The notes under the pieces are model-generated. The model was given only the letters and a program-made list of their open reading frames with translations. It searched no databases and was not told where the DNA came from. From an uncultured Collinsella sp. (GTDB taxonomy: Bacteria; Actinomycetota; Coriobacteriia; Coriobacteriales; Coriobacteriaceae), in contig URLR01000001.1 in the NCBI GenBank assembly GCA_900548815.1, forward strand, positions 1 to 64,000: DNA of 64,000 nucleotides. Reading direction: 5' to 3'. The position numbers and the translations under genes are program-made. Position 1 is the first letter of the stretch; the number at the start of each line of letters is the position of its first letter. Positions 1 to 7,558 of this stretch are shown here, piece after piece.

Positions 1-29
1 GGCGGCATGACCAGAAGGTCAATGCCGCC
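1..29. terminator. Hairpin at window edge, possible terminator
   Basis: Arms at 1-12 and 17-29 (GGCGGCATGACC / GGTCAATGCCGCC) pair with one bulged base around an AGAA loop. It could end a gene lying left of the window, but no clear T-run follows. Confidence 0.3.
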
Positions 30-106
30 TCGTTTCAAGGCACCTTGCTCGCCCTGGCGGGCTTTCGCTGACATTGCCAAAACATCGGCGTTGCCATGGC
101 CCGGAT

Positions 107-174
107 GCGGCACTTGGGGACGTTCCTTTTCTGCCGGCATCTGGGGACATTCCTTAGTCATTGGGGACGCTCTT
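107..174. repeat. Degenerate TGGGGAC repeat tract
   Basis: Three reiterations of a TGGGGAC core (CACTTGGGGACGTTCCT, then CTGGGGACATTCCT, then ATTGGGGACGCTC) lie in the non-coding stretch upstream of recQ. The first unit matches 17 bases of the palindrome at 20510-20567, so both belong to one dispersed intergenic repeat family. I see no gene in 1-260. Confidence 0.6.
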
Positions 175-260
175 AAACGACTAGTCTGGGCGGCGGCCGT
201 GTGCTGCTGTCCGCGTGGCGGCGTATAATCGGCGGCAGATGACTTGGACGTTAGGAAACC

Positions 261-2240
261 ATGACCGATAGCATGCAGCAGATGGCGCTCGACACGCTCG
301 GCGCCTATTTTGGCTACACCTCGTTTCGCCCGGGACAGGACCGCATGGTCGATGCGATCCTTGCCGGTCGCGATGCGCTGGGTGTTATGCCCACGGGCGC
401 CGGCAAGTCCATTTGCTACCAGGTGCCCGCGCTCATGCTGCCCGGCATCACCTTTGTGGTGAGTCCGCTGCTGTCGCTTATGGAGGACCAGACCCGTGCG
501 TTGCTCGCGGCGGGTGCGCGACCCAGCTATCTCAACTCCAGCCTTACTCCGGCCCAGCAAAACACCGTGCTCAAGCGGGCGCGCGAGGGCCGCTATCAGC
601 TTATGTACGTGGCGCCCGAGCGCCTGCTCGAGCCGCGTTTTATAGCCTTTGCGCAGGAGGCCGCGGCGGACGGCGGCATCGGCGTGCCGCTCGTGGCCAT
701 TGACGAGGCCCACTGCGTGAGCCAATGGGGCCAGGATTTCCGCCCCGCCTATCTGCAGATTCGCGAGTTCATCGATTCCCTGCCGCAGCGCCCTATCGTG
801 GCGGCCTTTACCGCTACGGCGACCGAGCGCGTGCGTGCGGACATTCAGCAGATGCTCGGCCTGCAAAACCCCGCGACCGTGGTGACGGGTTTTGATCGCA
901 AGAACCTCTACTTTGGTTGCGAGGAGATGGGAGACAAGGCCAAGACCGCGTGGGTGCGCGACTATGTGATCGCGCATTCGAGCGAGAGCGGCATCGTGTA
1001 TTGCTCGACCCGCAAGACGGTCGATGCGCTGGCCGCGGAGCTTGCCGAGGCACTGGGCCCCAGCGGCATTCGTGTGGGGCGCTACCATGCCGGCATGGGC
1101 AACGACGCCCGCCGCCAGAGCCAGCGTGCCTTTATCGACGACGACATCCAGGTGATGGTTGCCACCAACGCCTTTGGCATGGGCATCGACAAGCCCAACG
1201 TGCGTTACGTGATTCACAACAACGTGCCCGAGAGCATCGAGGCCTACTACCAAGAGGCGGGTCGCGCCGGCCGAGATGGCGACCCGGCCAGCTGCCATCT
1301 GCTGTGGAACGGTAACGATTTCCGCATGCGGCGCTTTTTGATCGACCGCGGCGATGCGGCCGACGAGGCGCTTGACGACGAGCAGCGCGCGTGGGCGCTC
1401 CAGAACCGTTATCGCCTGCTCAGCCAGATGGAGGGCTACTGCAATACCACCGGCTGCCTGCGCGAATACATGCTGCGCTACTTTGGCGACGAAGCCGCGG
1501 CCGAGCATGCGGTTGCGGCTGCTGCGGGCGGCACCACAGACGACGCCGAGGGCTGCGGCAACTGTAGCAACTGCCTCACGCAGTTCGAGGTCGAGGACGT
1601 CACCGATATGGCCCGCGCCGCCGTGCGCTATGTGGCCACGCGCCCCATGCGCTTTGGCAAATCGCTGGTCGCCGACGTGCTCCATGGCGGCAACACCGAG
1701 CGCATTCGCCAGATGCATCTGGACGAGGACCGCGGCTACGGTGAGCTGTCGAGCGAATCGGTCGGGCGCATCAAGGACATCATCGGCCAGCTGTGCGGCC
1801 GCGGTTATCTGGCCACCTCGCAGGGGCAGTACCCGGTCGTGGGACTGGGTCCGCGTGCCGGCGAGGTCGAGGACGAGGCGTTCGCCTTTACCGTTAAGCG
1901 TCGCGCGTCCAAGCGCAAGGCCTCGGCCCGCGCCCGCCGCGCCGTCGATCTGCTGCGCGAGGAGGCCGAGCTGGATCAGCGCCCGCGCGTTGGCGACGAT
2001 GCCGAGCTGTTCGAGCGCCTGCGTGCCCTCCGCAAGGAGATCTCGACCGAGCTGGAGATGGCGCCGTATATGGTCTTTTCCGACAAGGCCCTGCGCGGCC
2101 TGTGCCGCCTGCGTCCGCAGACGCGCGAGGAGCTGATCCAGGTCAACGGCATTGGCGAGAAAAAAGCCGACGCCTTTGGCGAGCAGTTTATGGCGGCGAT
2201 TGAAGAATTTGAGTCCGAGCATGCGCGGGATGGAGTGTAA
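261..2240 (+). CDS. recQ: ATP-dependent DNA helicase RecQ
   Basis: Superfamily 2 3'-5' DNA helicase acting in recombination and replication-fork repair. Walker A is PTGAGKS (about residues 44-50) and Walker B/DEAH is AIDEAHCVSQWG. The later helicase motifs include GMGIDKPNVRYVIH and the arginine-finger motif QEAGRAGRDG. A RecQ zinc-binding region follows (CLREYMLRYFG ... CGNCSNC), then a winged helix and a C-terminal HRDC domain (about residues 580-655). At 659 residues it is a full-length RecQ. AGGAAA precedes the ATG. The GntR gene starts 2 bases after its stop, so the two are probably cotranscribed. Confidence 0.95.
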   Translation: MTDSMQQMALDTLGAYFGYTSFRPGQDRMVDAILAGRDALGVMPTGAGKSICYQVPALMLPGITFVVSPLLSLMEDQTRALLAAGARPSYLNSSLTPAQQNTVLKRAREGRYQLMYVAPERLLEPRFIAFAQEAAADGGIGVPLVAIDEAHCVSQWGQDFRPAYLQIREFIDSLPQRPIVAAFTATATERVRADIQQMLGLQNPATVVTGFDRKNLYFGCEEMGDKAKTAWVRDYVIAHSSESGIVYCSTRKTVDALAAELAEALGPSGIRVGRYHAGMGNDARRQSQRAFIDDDIQVMVATNAFGMGIDKPNVRYVIHNNVPESIEAYYQEAGRAGRDGDPASCHLLWNGNDFRMRRFLIDRGDAADEALDDEQRAWALQNRYRLLSQMEGYCNTTGCLREYMLRYFGDEAAAEHAVAAAAGGTTDDAEGCGNCSNCLTQFEVEDVTDMARAAVRYVATRPMRFGKSLVADVLHGGNTERIRQMHLDEDRGYGELSSESVGRIKDIIGQLCGRGYLATSQGQYPVVGLGPRAGEVEDEAFAFTVKRRASKRKASARARRAVDLLREEAELDQRPRVGDDAELFERLRALRKEISTELEMAPYMVFSDKALRGLCRLRPQTREELIQVNGIGEKKADAFGEQFMAAIEEFESEHARDGV

Positions 2241-2242
2241 CG

Positions 2243-2998
2243 ATGGCATTCGACGATAAAACCGACCGCACTGACGTGCCCGCCGTGCCGCTGTACCAGC
2301 AGGTCATGGACGACCTAAAGGGCGAGATCGCGCGCGGCGTGTACCCCGCCGGCTCGCGCATCCCTGCCGAGATGGAGCTCGCGAAGTCCTACGGCGTGGG
2401 GCGCATCACCGTGCGCCGTGCCATCGAGGAGCTGTCGCGCGCGGGGTATCTCAACCGCCAGCAGGGGAGGGGCACGTTTGTGTGCGCCCCCAAGCTCAAG
2501 CGCAAGATTCGCCAGAAGGGTGACGTCCAGAGCTTTACTGAGGGTTGTGCTGCCAACGACATGGTGCCGGGTGCGCGTCTGGTGTCGCACACGGTGGTCG
2601 CGGCGACGCACGAGGATGCGGCGTTCTTTGGCGTGGAGCCCGGCTGCGAGCTTATCGTGGTCGAGCGCGTGCGCACGGCCGACGGCATCCCCGTCATGCT
2701 CGAGAACAACGCCTTTGTGCTTGCCGACCACCCGTATCTACAAACGATGCGCGACGAAGACCTCGCGGACAATTCCATCTTTGCGCTCGTTGCCGAGCAC
2801 TCGGGCCACGTGCCGCTCAAGTCCGACCCCTGTACCGTGGAGATTGCGCTTGCCGATGCTCAGGTGGCCCCGTTGTTGGAGGTGCCGGTCGGCGAGCCGC
2901 TCTTTTATATGGAGGCGTACTTTACCGATGAGGACGAGCGGCCCCTGCTGCTCGGTCGTCAAAAGATCGTGGGCTCGCGCTACGTGTTCGACATCTAA
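2243..2998 (+). CDS. GntR-family (HutC/UTRA) transcriptional regulator
   Basis: An N-terminal GntR winged helix (about residues 15-80; YQQVMDDLKGEIARGVYPAG and the GVGRITVRRAIEEL recognition segment) is followed by a UTRA effector-binding domain (about 95-250). UTRA domains usually bind sugar phosphates or amino-acid derivatives. The gene follows recQ closely and lies just upstream of the FrlB-like SIS gene, whose leader carries a HutC-type palindrome and a repeated motif. It is therefore the obvious candidate regulator of that gene. The effector is unknown; a phosphorylated Amadori sugar is my inference. Confidence 0.9.
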   Translation: MAFDDKTDRTDVPAVPLYQQVMDDLKGEIARGVYPAGSRIPAEMELAKSYGVGRITVRRAIEELSRAGYLNRQQGRGTFVCAPKLKRKIRQKGDVQSFTEGCAANDMVPGARLVSHTVVAATHEDAAFFGVEPGCELIVVERVRTADGIPVMLENNAFVLADHPYLQTMRDEDLADNSIFALVAEHSGHVPLKSDPCTVEIALADAQVAPLLEVPVGEPLFYMEAYFTDEDERPLLLGRQKIVGSRYVFDI

Positions 2999-3010
2999 CG
3001 TTCACGAATA

Positions 3011-3088
3011 GAACAACATGGAACAAATTTACTGCAATGGCTTCCACCGTGGCTGCTTGCGTGGTATATACAGAACAACATAGAACGA
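3011..3088 (+). promoter_or_regulatory. Candidate GntR operator region
   Basis: GAACAACATGGAACAA (3011-3026) recurs as GAACAACATAGAACGA (3073-3088). The copies start 62 bases apart, about six helical turns. Between them, at 3064-3071, lies GTATATAC, which fits the GT-N-TA-N-AC consensus of HutC-subfamily GntR sites and overlaps a possible -10 (TATATA). The site lies between the regulator and the SIS-domain gene. Confidence 0.5.
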
Positions 3089-3142
3089 CAGCAGGTACGA
3101 GCAGCCGTCGCCAAAAGCCGCCACGCAAGGAGGAGCATCAGC

Positions 3143-4111
3143 ATGAACGCACACGATCTGGTTCAGGAAATTATCGAGCGCAAGGGCAAGGTCGAGAACG
3201 TCTTTTGGATTGCCTGCGGCGGTTCGATGATCGACCTCATGCCGGCTAACGAACTGCTCAAGCGCGAGGCCACCACGTTTACCTCGACGGTCTACACGGC
3301 ACGCGAGTTTTGCCTGATGGCCCCCAAGAGTCTTGGCGAGAAGTCGCTCGTCATCGCCTGCAGCCACAGCGGCAACACGCAGGAGGTCGTCGACGGCTGC
3401 GAGATGGCGTTGGCTGCCGGCGCCGAGGTCATTGCCCTTACCGACTGCGAGGGCTCCAAGATCGACAACGGCAAGTGGACCACCTGGGTCTATCCGTGGG
3501 GCGAGGGCGTGTCGCAGGCTGAGGTGCCGCAGGGCATCGGCGCTCTGATCGCCGCCGAGTTGCTCGACCAGCAGGAAGGCTACGAGTCGCTCGCCGACAT
3601 GTATGAGGGCCTCAAGCAGATGGATGCGCTGCTGCCCGCCGCCCGTGAGAAGGTCAACGCCGAGCTGGGCGCCCGCTTTGCCGAGCTCTGCCAGCAGCAC
3701 AAGTTCTTCTATATCCTGGGCTCCGGCCCCAACTTTAGCCAGACCTATGCCATGGCGATCTGCTCGCTCATGGAGATGCAGTGGCAGCACTGCTGCTACA
3801 TCCACTCCGGCGAGTACTTCCATGGCCCGTTCGAAGCCACCGAGCCCGGCGTGTTCTACTTTGTGCAGCTCGGATCGGGCGAGTGCCGCCCCATGGAGGA
3901 GCGCGCGCTGGCGTTCCTCAACACGCACACCGACACGATCATGGTGCTCGATGCGCTCGAGTACGGCGTGGGCGAGGTGCCTGCCAGCGTGCGTTCGTAC
4001 CTGGAGCCGATCTTCTTCTATGCGATGAGCTGCGAGCTGCGCGCCGCCCGCGGCAAGGTGTTCGACCACAGCCCCGAGGTTCGTCGCTACATGGGCATCG
4101 AGCAGTACTAA
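3143..4111 (+). CDS. SIS-domain sugar-phosphate isomerase/deglycase, FrlB-like
   Basis: A two-SIS-domain protein of 322 residues, the size of FrlB/GfrF-type fructosamine-6-phosphate deglycases. ACGGSMIDLMPAN and CSHSGNTQEVV are the sugar-phosphate-binding loops of the first SIS domain. LGSGPNFSQTYAMA and HSGEYFHGPFEATEPG belong to the second and resemble the catalytic region of FrlB, which releases glucose-6-phosphate from phosphorylated Amadori products such as fructoselysine. A strong SD (AAGGAGG) precedes the ATG. No kinase or transporter lies nearby, so the substrate is uncertain. A GlmS-like isomerase is unlikely because the glutaminase domain is absent. Confidence 0.75.
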   Translation: MNAHDLVQEIIERKGKVENVFWIACGGSMIDLMPANELLKREATTFTSTVYTAREFCLMAPKSLGEKSLVIACSHSGNTQEVVDGCEMALAAGAEVIALTDCEGSKIDNGKWTTWVYPWGEGVSQAEVPQGIGALIAAELLDQQEGYESLADMYEGLKQMDALLPAAREKVNAELGARFAELCQQHKFFYILGSGPNFSQTYAMAICSLMEMQWQHCCYIHSGEYFHGPFEATEPGVFYFVQLGSGECRPMEERALAFLNTHTDTIMVLDALEYGVGEVPASVRSYLEPIFFYAMSCELRAARGKVFDHSPEVRRYMGIEQY

Positions 4112-4150
4112 TCGAGTGGTATAAGGTTACCGGGTTAACAACTTTTCACG

Positions 4151-4180
4151 ACGGGGCCCTTGCCAAACGCGGGTCCCGTT
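4151..4180 (+). terminator. Terminator of the SIS-domain gene
   Basis: ACGGGGCCC (4151-4159) and GGGTCCCGT (4171-4179) form a stem followed by a short T-rich stretch, 40 bases after the stop codon. Confidence 0.55.
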
Positions 4181-4222
4181 TGCGTTGCGGTGCCCTTTCC
4201 TGTTTGTTGGAAAACGAAGTCT

Positions 4223-4388
4223 AATACTTTTCCGCGAAGTGAACGACCTGTTTTGGACCCCCGAAGCATCCACACTTTTTGGCGGCAAAACCGCAGGAAA
4301 ACCTCGACGAAACCGCAGGAAACAGTGCCTGAAAAATGTCGATGCTTCGAGGGTCCAATTTTGCTCGTTCACTTCGCGGAAAAGTATT
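4223..4388. repeat. 166-bp imperfect palindromic element
   Basis: Two arms of about 58 bases (4223-4281 and 4330-4388) are inverted copies. The outer 19 bases, beginning ATACTTTTCCGCGAAG, match exactly and the inner parts carry scattered mismatches. The centre holds two copies of AACCGCAGGAAA. It is non-coding and sits between the convergent SIS and dehydrogenase genes. It resembles a MITE or large REP-like element with no transposase. It and the two terminators account for the whole 4112-4506 gap. Confidence 0.8.
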
Positions 4389-4420
4389 TAACTTCGATTC
4401 GTATGGGCACTGCGTGAGTC

Positions 4421-4464
4421 AAAAATGCGGGCCGCTCCGGTAGTATTCCGGCGCGGCCCGCTTT
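4421..4464 (-). terminator. Terminator of the 2-hydroxyacid dehydrogenase gene
   Basis: Read on the minus strand, a GC-rich stem (arms 4448-4461 and 4427-4440, one mismatch) is followed by ATTTTTG. It lies 43 bases beyond the dehydrogenase stop codon. Confidence 0.8.
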
Positions 4465-4506
4465 GCATGGCGTCCGTATGAGTGAGGTGTCGCGTTAAGC
4501 GGCGGA

Positions 4507-5484
4507 CTACTTGGCGTCGTAGGCCTCGGCGTCCCACCAGTCGAGCTGGGCGATGTTGTCGCGGATGTGCTGGCAGCTCTTGTGGAAGCCCTCGAGTTCG
4601 TACTCGGAAAGGTCGAGTGTGTAGACCTCCTCGACGCCCTCGGCACCGATCACGCACGGCAGGGAGGTAAAGATGCCCTCCTCGCCATACTGGCCGGTCA
4701 TAAGCGTAGAGGCCGAGAGCACGGCGTGCTCGTTGTGCAGCACGGCGGCGCAGACGCGCGCGGCGGAGTTGGCAACGGCGTACTCGGTGCACTGCTTGCC
4801 CTGGTAGGTCACATAGCCGCCCTTGCGAGCGAGCTCCTCGACCTCCATGTGGTCGAAGGCGTACTTGTCGGGGTTCTCGGCCTGGAGCTCGTTGAGGCTC
4901 TTGCCGGCGATGGTCGCGGCCTTAAAGGCGGCCAGCTGGCTAAAGCCATGCTCGCCGATCATGTAGGCGTCGATGGACTTGGGGCTCACGCCGACCTTCT
5001 TGGAGATCTCGGTGCGCAGGCGAGCGGAGTCCAGACCGCAGCCCGAGCCGATGATCTTCTTGGGATCGTAGCCGGTCAGGTACCACAGCTCGGTACACAC
5101 GACGTCGCAGGGGTTGGAGATGCTTACAAAGATGCCGTCAAAGCCGGCGTCGACGATGCGCTTGGCAAAGGTGCGGGCGGCGTCGGTGGTAAAGAACAGC
5201 TCACCGTCACGGTTGCCGGCGGCCAGCGCAACCTTGCCGGCGGCGTTGACGATGACGTCGCAGCAGGCCAGCTCCTCGTAGTGGTCGTAGCAGTTGACGA
5301 TCTTGGTGTTGTACGGGACAAACGAAAGGGAGTCGCGCAGGTCCTGGACCTCGGACGTCACCTTGGCCTCGTTGATATCGCACAGGTACAGCTCATCGGC
5401 AATGCCTTGCATGAGCAGGCTGTTGGCGACATGCGCTCCTACGTGGCCCTGGCCGACCACACCGATCTTACGCGTCTGGTACAT
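4507..5484 (-). CDS. L-lactate / L-2-hydroxyisocaproate dehydrogenase family protein
   Basis: An NAD-dependent LDH/MDH-superfamily enzyme of 325 residues that interconverts 2-oxoacids and L-2-hydroxyacids. Visible features are the Rossmann loop GVVGQGHVGAHVAN, the coenzyme aspartate (LYLCDIN), the active-site loop, the asparagine in SISNPCDV, and the catalytic histidine in IGEHGFSQ. The active-site loop (GKVALAAGNRDGELFFT) and IIGSGCGLDSAR resemble Lactobacillus L-2-hydroxyisocaproate dehydrogenase more than classical LDH, so a branched-chain or broad 2-oxoacid specificity is plausible. The ATG at 5484 has AAAGGAT 8 bases upstream. It is transcribed divergently from metA. Confidence 0.85.
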   Translation of the reverse strand: MYQTRKIGVVGQGHVGAHVANSLLMQGIADELYLCDINEAKVTSEVQDLRDSLSFVPYNTKIVNCYDHYEELACCDVIVNAAGKVALAAGNRDGELFFTTDAARTFAKRIVDAGFDGIFVSISNPCDVVCTELWYLTGYDPKKIIGSGCGLDSARLRTEISKKVGVSPKSIDAYMIGEHGFSQLAAFKAATIAGKSLNELQAENPDKYAFDHMEVEELARKGGYVTYQGKQCTEYAVANSAARVCAAVLHNEHAVLSASTLMTGQYGEEGIFTSLPCVIGAEGVEEVYTLDLSEYELEGFHKSCQHIRDNIAQLDWWDAEAYDAK

Positions 5485-5561
5485 ATATGTATCCTTTCGG
5501 CCGAGTTTTTCGCGTCGAACCATTGTAGCGTCCTGCTGCCACTTTGCTAGGCTAAAGCGCC

Positions 5562-5597
5562 GTAGATTTTTGGGACATGCCTTAATTTCTACTTTTG
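5562..5597. repeat. Partial copy of the 7511-7552 palindrome
   Basis: GTAGATTTTTGGGACATGCC (5562-5581) is identical to the minus-strand arm and loop of the palindrome at 7511-7552, and is followed by a short inverted TTTCTAC. It lies in the dehydrogenase/metA divergent promoter region. Confidence 0.7.
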
Positions 5598-5695
5598 GAG
5601 TGATTTGGGCCGCTGGCGGCATCGCGGGGCGATACACTCGCGCGGATGGGGCTGCTCGTTGTACCATAGCTGCAACTGACTCATAAGGAGCATCT

Positions 5696-6622
5696 ATGCC
5701 CATTCGCATTCCCGACGCCCTCCCTGCCGCCGCGCAGCTCGAGAGCGAGAACATCTTTGTCATGACCGAGTACCGCGCGCTACATCAGGACATCCGTCCG
5801 CTGCGCGTGCTTATCCTCAACCTCATGCCCACCAAGATCGCCACCGAGACGCAGATCATGCGCAAACTCTCCAACACGCCGCTGCAGGTGGAGGTGGACC
5901 TGCTGCGCACCAAAACGCACGAGGCCACGCACGTGAGTGCCGGCCACCTGGAGACGTTCTATCGCACGTTCGACGACATTCGCGACATCCACTACGACGG
6001 CTTGATCATCACGGGCGCGCCGGTGGAGCAGATGCCGTTCGAGGAGGTCGACTACTGGCCCGAGCTCTGCCAGATCATGGACTGGTCCACCACGCACGTG
6101 CACTCTACGCTGCACATTTGTTGGGGCGCGCAGGCTGGCCTGTACCATCATTACGGTATCCAGAAGTACGATCTGCCGGCAAAGGCGAGCGGCGTGTTCG
6201 AGCATTATCTGGTGAAGCCGCAAAGCCCGCTGGTTCGCGGCTTTGACGACCGTTTCTATGCCGTGCATTCGCGCAACACCGATGTGCGCCGCGAGGACGT
6301 GGAGGCCGAGCCGCAGCTTGAAGTCGTGGCCGTGTCCGACGAGGTGGGTCTGTACATCGTCAAGTCGACCGACAGCCGTCGCTTCTTTGTCTTTGGCCAT
6401 CCCGAGTACGATACCGACACATTGCGCCTGGAGTACGAGCGCGACGTGAAGCGCGGGCTCAACCCTCAGGTGCCAGCGCATTACTTCCCGGGCGACGACC
6501 CCACCGCCGAGCCGCGCAACGTCTGGCGCAGCCAGGCTCAGCTGTTCTACACCAACTGGCTCAACTACTACGTCTACCAGACCACGCCCTACGACCTGGC
6601 CCGCGCCGGCGAGGAGCACTAG
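5696..6622 (+). CDS. metA: Homoserine O-acetyltransferase, MetA family
   Basis: Acylates the hydroxyl of L-homoserine as the committed step of methionine synthesis. It is a MetA/HTS-type glutamine-amidotransferase-fold protein of 308 residues. Visible features are the [12 protein letters not shown] start region, [17 protein letters not shown] with the nucleophilic cysteine, and the [11 protein letters not shown] histidine/glutamate motif. At the residue known to set acyl-CoA choice the protein reads TGAPVEQM. Glutamate there is associated with acetyl-CoA use and glycine with succinyl-CoA, so an acetyltransferase is more likely despite the usual succinyltransferase name. AAGGAG precedes the ATG. 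Confidence 0.92.
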   Translation: MPIRIPDALPAAAQLESENIFVMTEYRALHQDIRPLRVLILNLMPTKIATETQIMRKLSNTPLQVEVDLLRTKTHEATHVSAGHLETFYRTFDDIRDIHYDGLIITGAPVEQMPFEEVDYWPELCQIMDWSTTHVHSTLHICWGAQAGLYHHYGIQKYDLPAKASGVFEHYLVKPQSPLVRGFDDRFYAVHSRNTDVRREDVEAEPQLEVVAVSDEVGLYIVKSTDSRRFFVFGHPEYDTDTLRLEYERDVKRGLNPQVPAHYFPGDDPTAEPRNVWRSQAQLFYTNWLNYYVYQTTPYDLARAGEEH

Positions 6623-6646
6623 GCCTGTCGGGAGGTGCGCCAGCCG

Positions 6647-7243
6647 TTAGGCGCTGATGATGTGGGGTAGCGGCAGGTCGTGGGCATCGGTGGGAACGCC
6701 GTCGACGCGTTGCTCGTCAAAGGCGATTCCGATGATCTGGCATGCGGGCGAGAGCGTGGGCAGGTAGCGATCATAGCAGCCGCCGCCGTAGCCCAGGCGC
6801 GCGCCGGTGCGGTCGAAGGCTACGAGTGGCACGACAATCATGTCGAGAGCCTTGGCAGGCACGATGGGGAAGTGGCTGCTGTCGATGTCCGTGGCCGCGA
6901 AGGCCCGCGTAGGGTGGGCGATAAACGGGGCCTCGGACGCATCATCGGCAGAGACTGCCCGCATGCACATGCGCTGGCCACAAGCCATGGCGTCTGTTGC
7001 CGAGAGCATACACGGATAGGCCACGCGCCAGCCGCGTTTGGCGGCCGCTGCGGCAAACGCGGCAGGGTCGACTTCGGAGCCCATCGCGGCATAGACGCCA
7101 ACGGTGTGCGGCGCCGCGGCATCCAAGCGATCCAACAGCTCAACAAGCCGCGCGCAGATAACGGCAGACTTCGCTGCCCGCAAGTCCAAATCAAGAGCAT
7201 CACGCCGAGCAATCACCGCCCGCCGCAACTCAGCCTTGTCCAT
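6647..7243 (-). CDS. 5-formyltetrahydrofolate cyclo-ligase
   Basis: Converts 5-formyl-THF to 5,10-methenyl-THF using ATP. The 198-residue protein has the family's N-terminal Lys/Arg-rich segment (KAELRRAVIARRDAL), the MGSEVDP region, and the C-terminal signature VPLVAFDRTGARLGYGGGCYDRYLP. The start at 7243 is chosen because GAGGAGG lies just upstream; an upstream in-frame ATG lacks one. The gene converges on metA with a 24-base gap. Confidence 0.9.
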   Translation of the reverse strand: MDKAELRRAVIARRDALDLDLRAAKSAVICARLVELLDRLDAAAPHTVGVYAAMGSEVDPAAFAAAAAKRGWRVAYPCMLSATDAMACGQRMCMRAVSADDASEAPFIAHPTRAFAATDIDSSHFPIVPAKALDMIVVPLVAFDRTGARLGYGGGCYDRYLPTLSPACQIIGIAFDEQRVDGVPTDAHDLPLPHIISA

Positions 7244-7321
7244 CCCAACCTCCTCTAGCAAACTTGCCAAAAAGGGACAGGTTTATTTTGGCGGGTTTTA
7301 TCTGTGCTGTGATGGGCGTCT

Positions 7322-7479
7322 GCGGCGGTTTGTCTCGATCTGTAACAGTAACTCGGCAAAATTGGACCTAGTTGTTACAGATTGAGACAAAAGGTCGGCG
7401 TCGTCTGGAAACGTCTCGATCTGTAACATCTGGAGCCGATATTGCCGTCTAGATGTTACAGATTGAGACAAACCGCCGC
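7322..7479. repeat. Nested double palindrome (158 bp)
   Basis: The motif GTCTCGATCTGTAACA and its inverse (TGTTACAGATTGAGAC) occur twice each, as inverted pairs 7329-7347/7373-7391 and 7413-7431/7451-7469. The outermost 26 bases (7322-7347 against 7454-7479) also pair, with one mismatch. The whole block can therefore fold as one long hairpin or two tandem ones. No coding potential is seen in 7244-7510. Confidence 0.85.
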
Positions 7480-7510
7480 GGTGGGCTGCGCCGCCCCGCT
7501 CATGCCGCAG

Positions 7511-7552
7511 AAAAAAGGTAGATTTTCGGGCATGTCCCAAAAATCTACCTTT
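7511..7552 (-). terminator. Palindrome acting as terminator of the M16 peptidase gene
   Basis: On the minus strand, AAAGGTAGATTTTTGGG, a short loop and CCCGAAAATCTACCTTT form a 17-bp stem with one mismatch, followed by a T-run. It starts 7 bases beyond the peptidase stop. The same sequence recurs at 5562, so it is a dispersed repeat used as a terminator. Confidence 0.7.
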
Positions 7553-7558
7553 AGTGCG

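Noticed and set aside
7..228. Short open frame at the window start
   Set aside because: It runs through the hairpin and the TGGGGAC repeat tract, has no SD and has a low-complexity translation.
4223..4388. Insertion sequence
   Set aside because: No open frame with transposase features and no target-site duplication; treated as a non-autonomous palindromic repeat.
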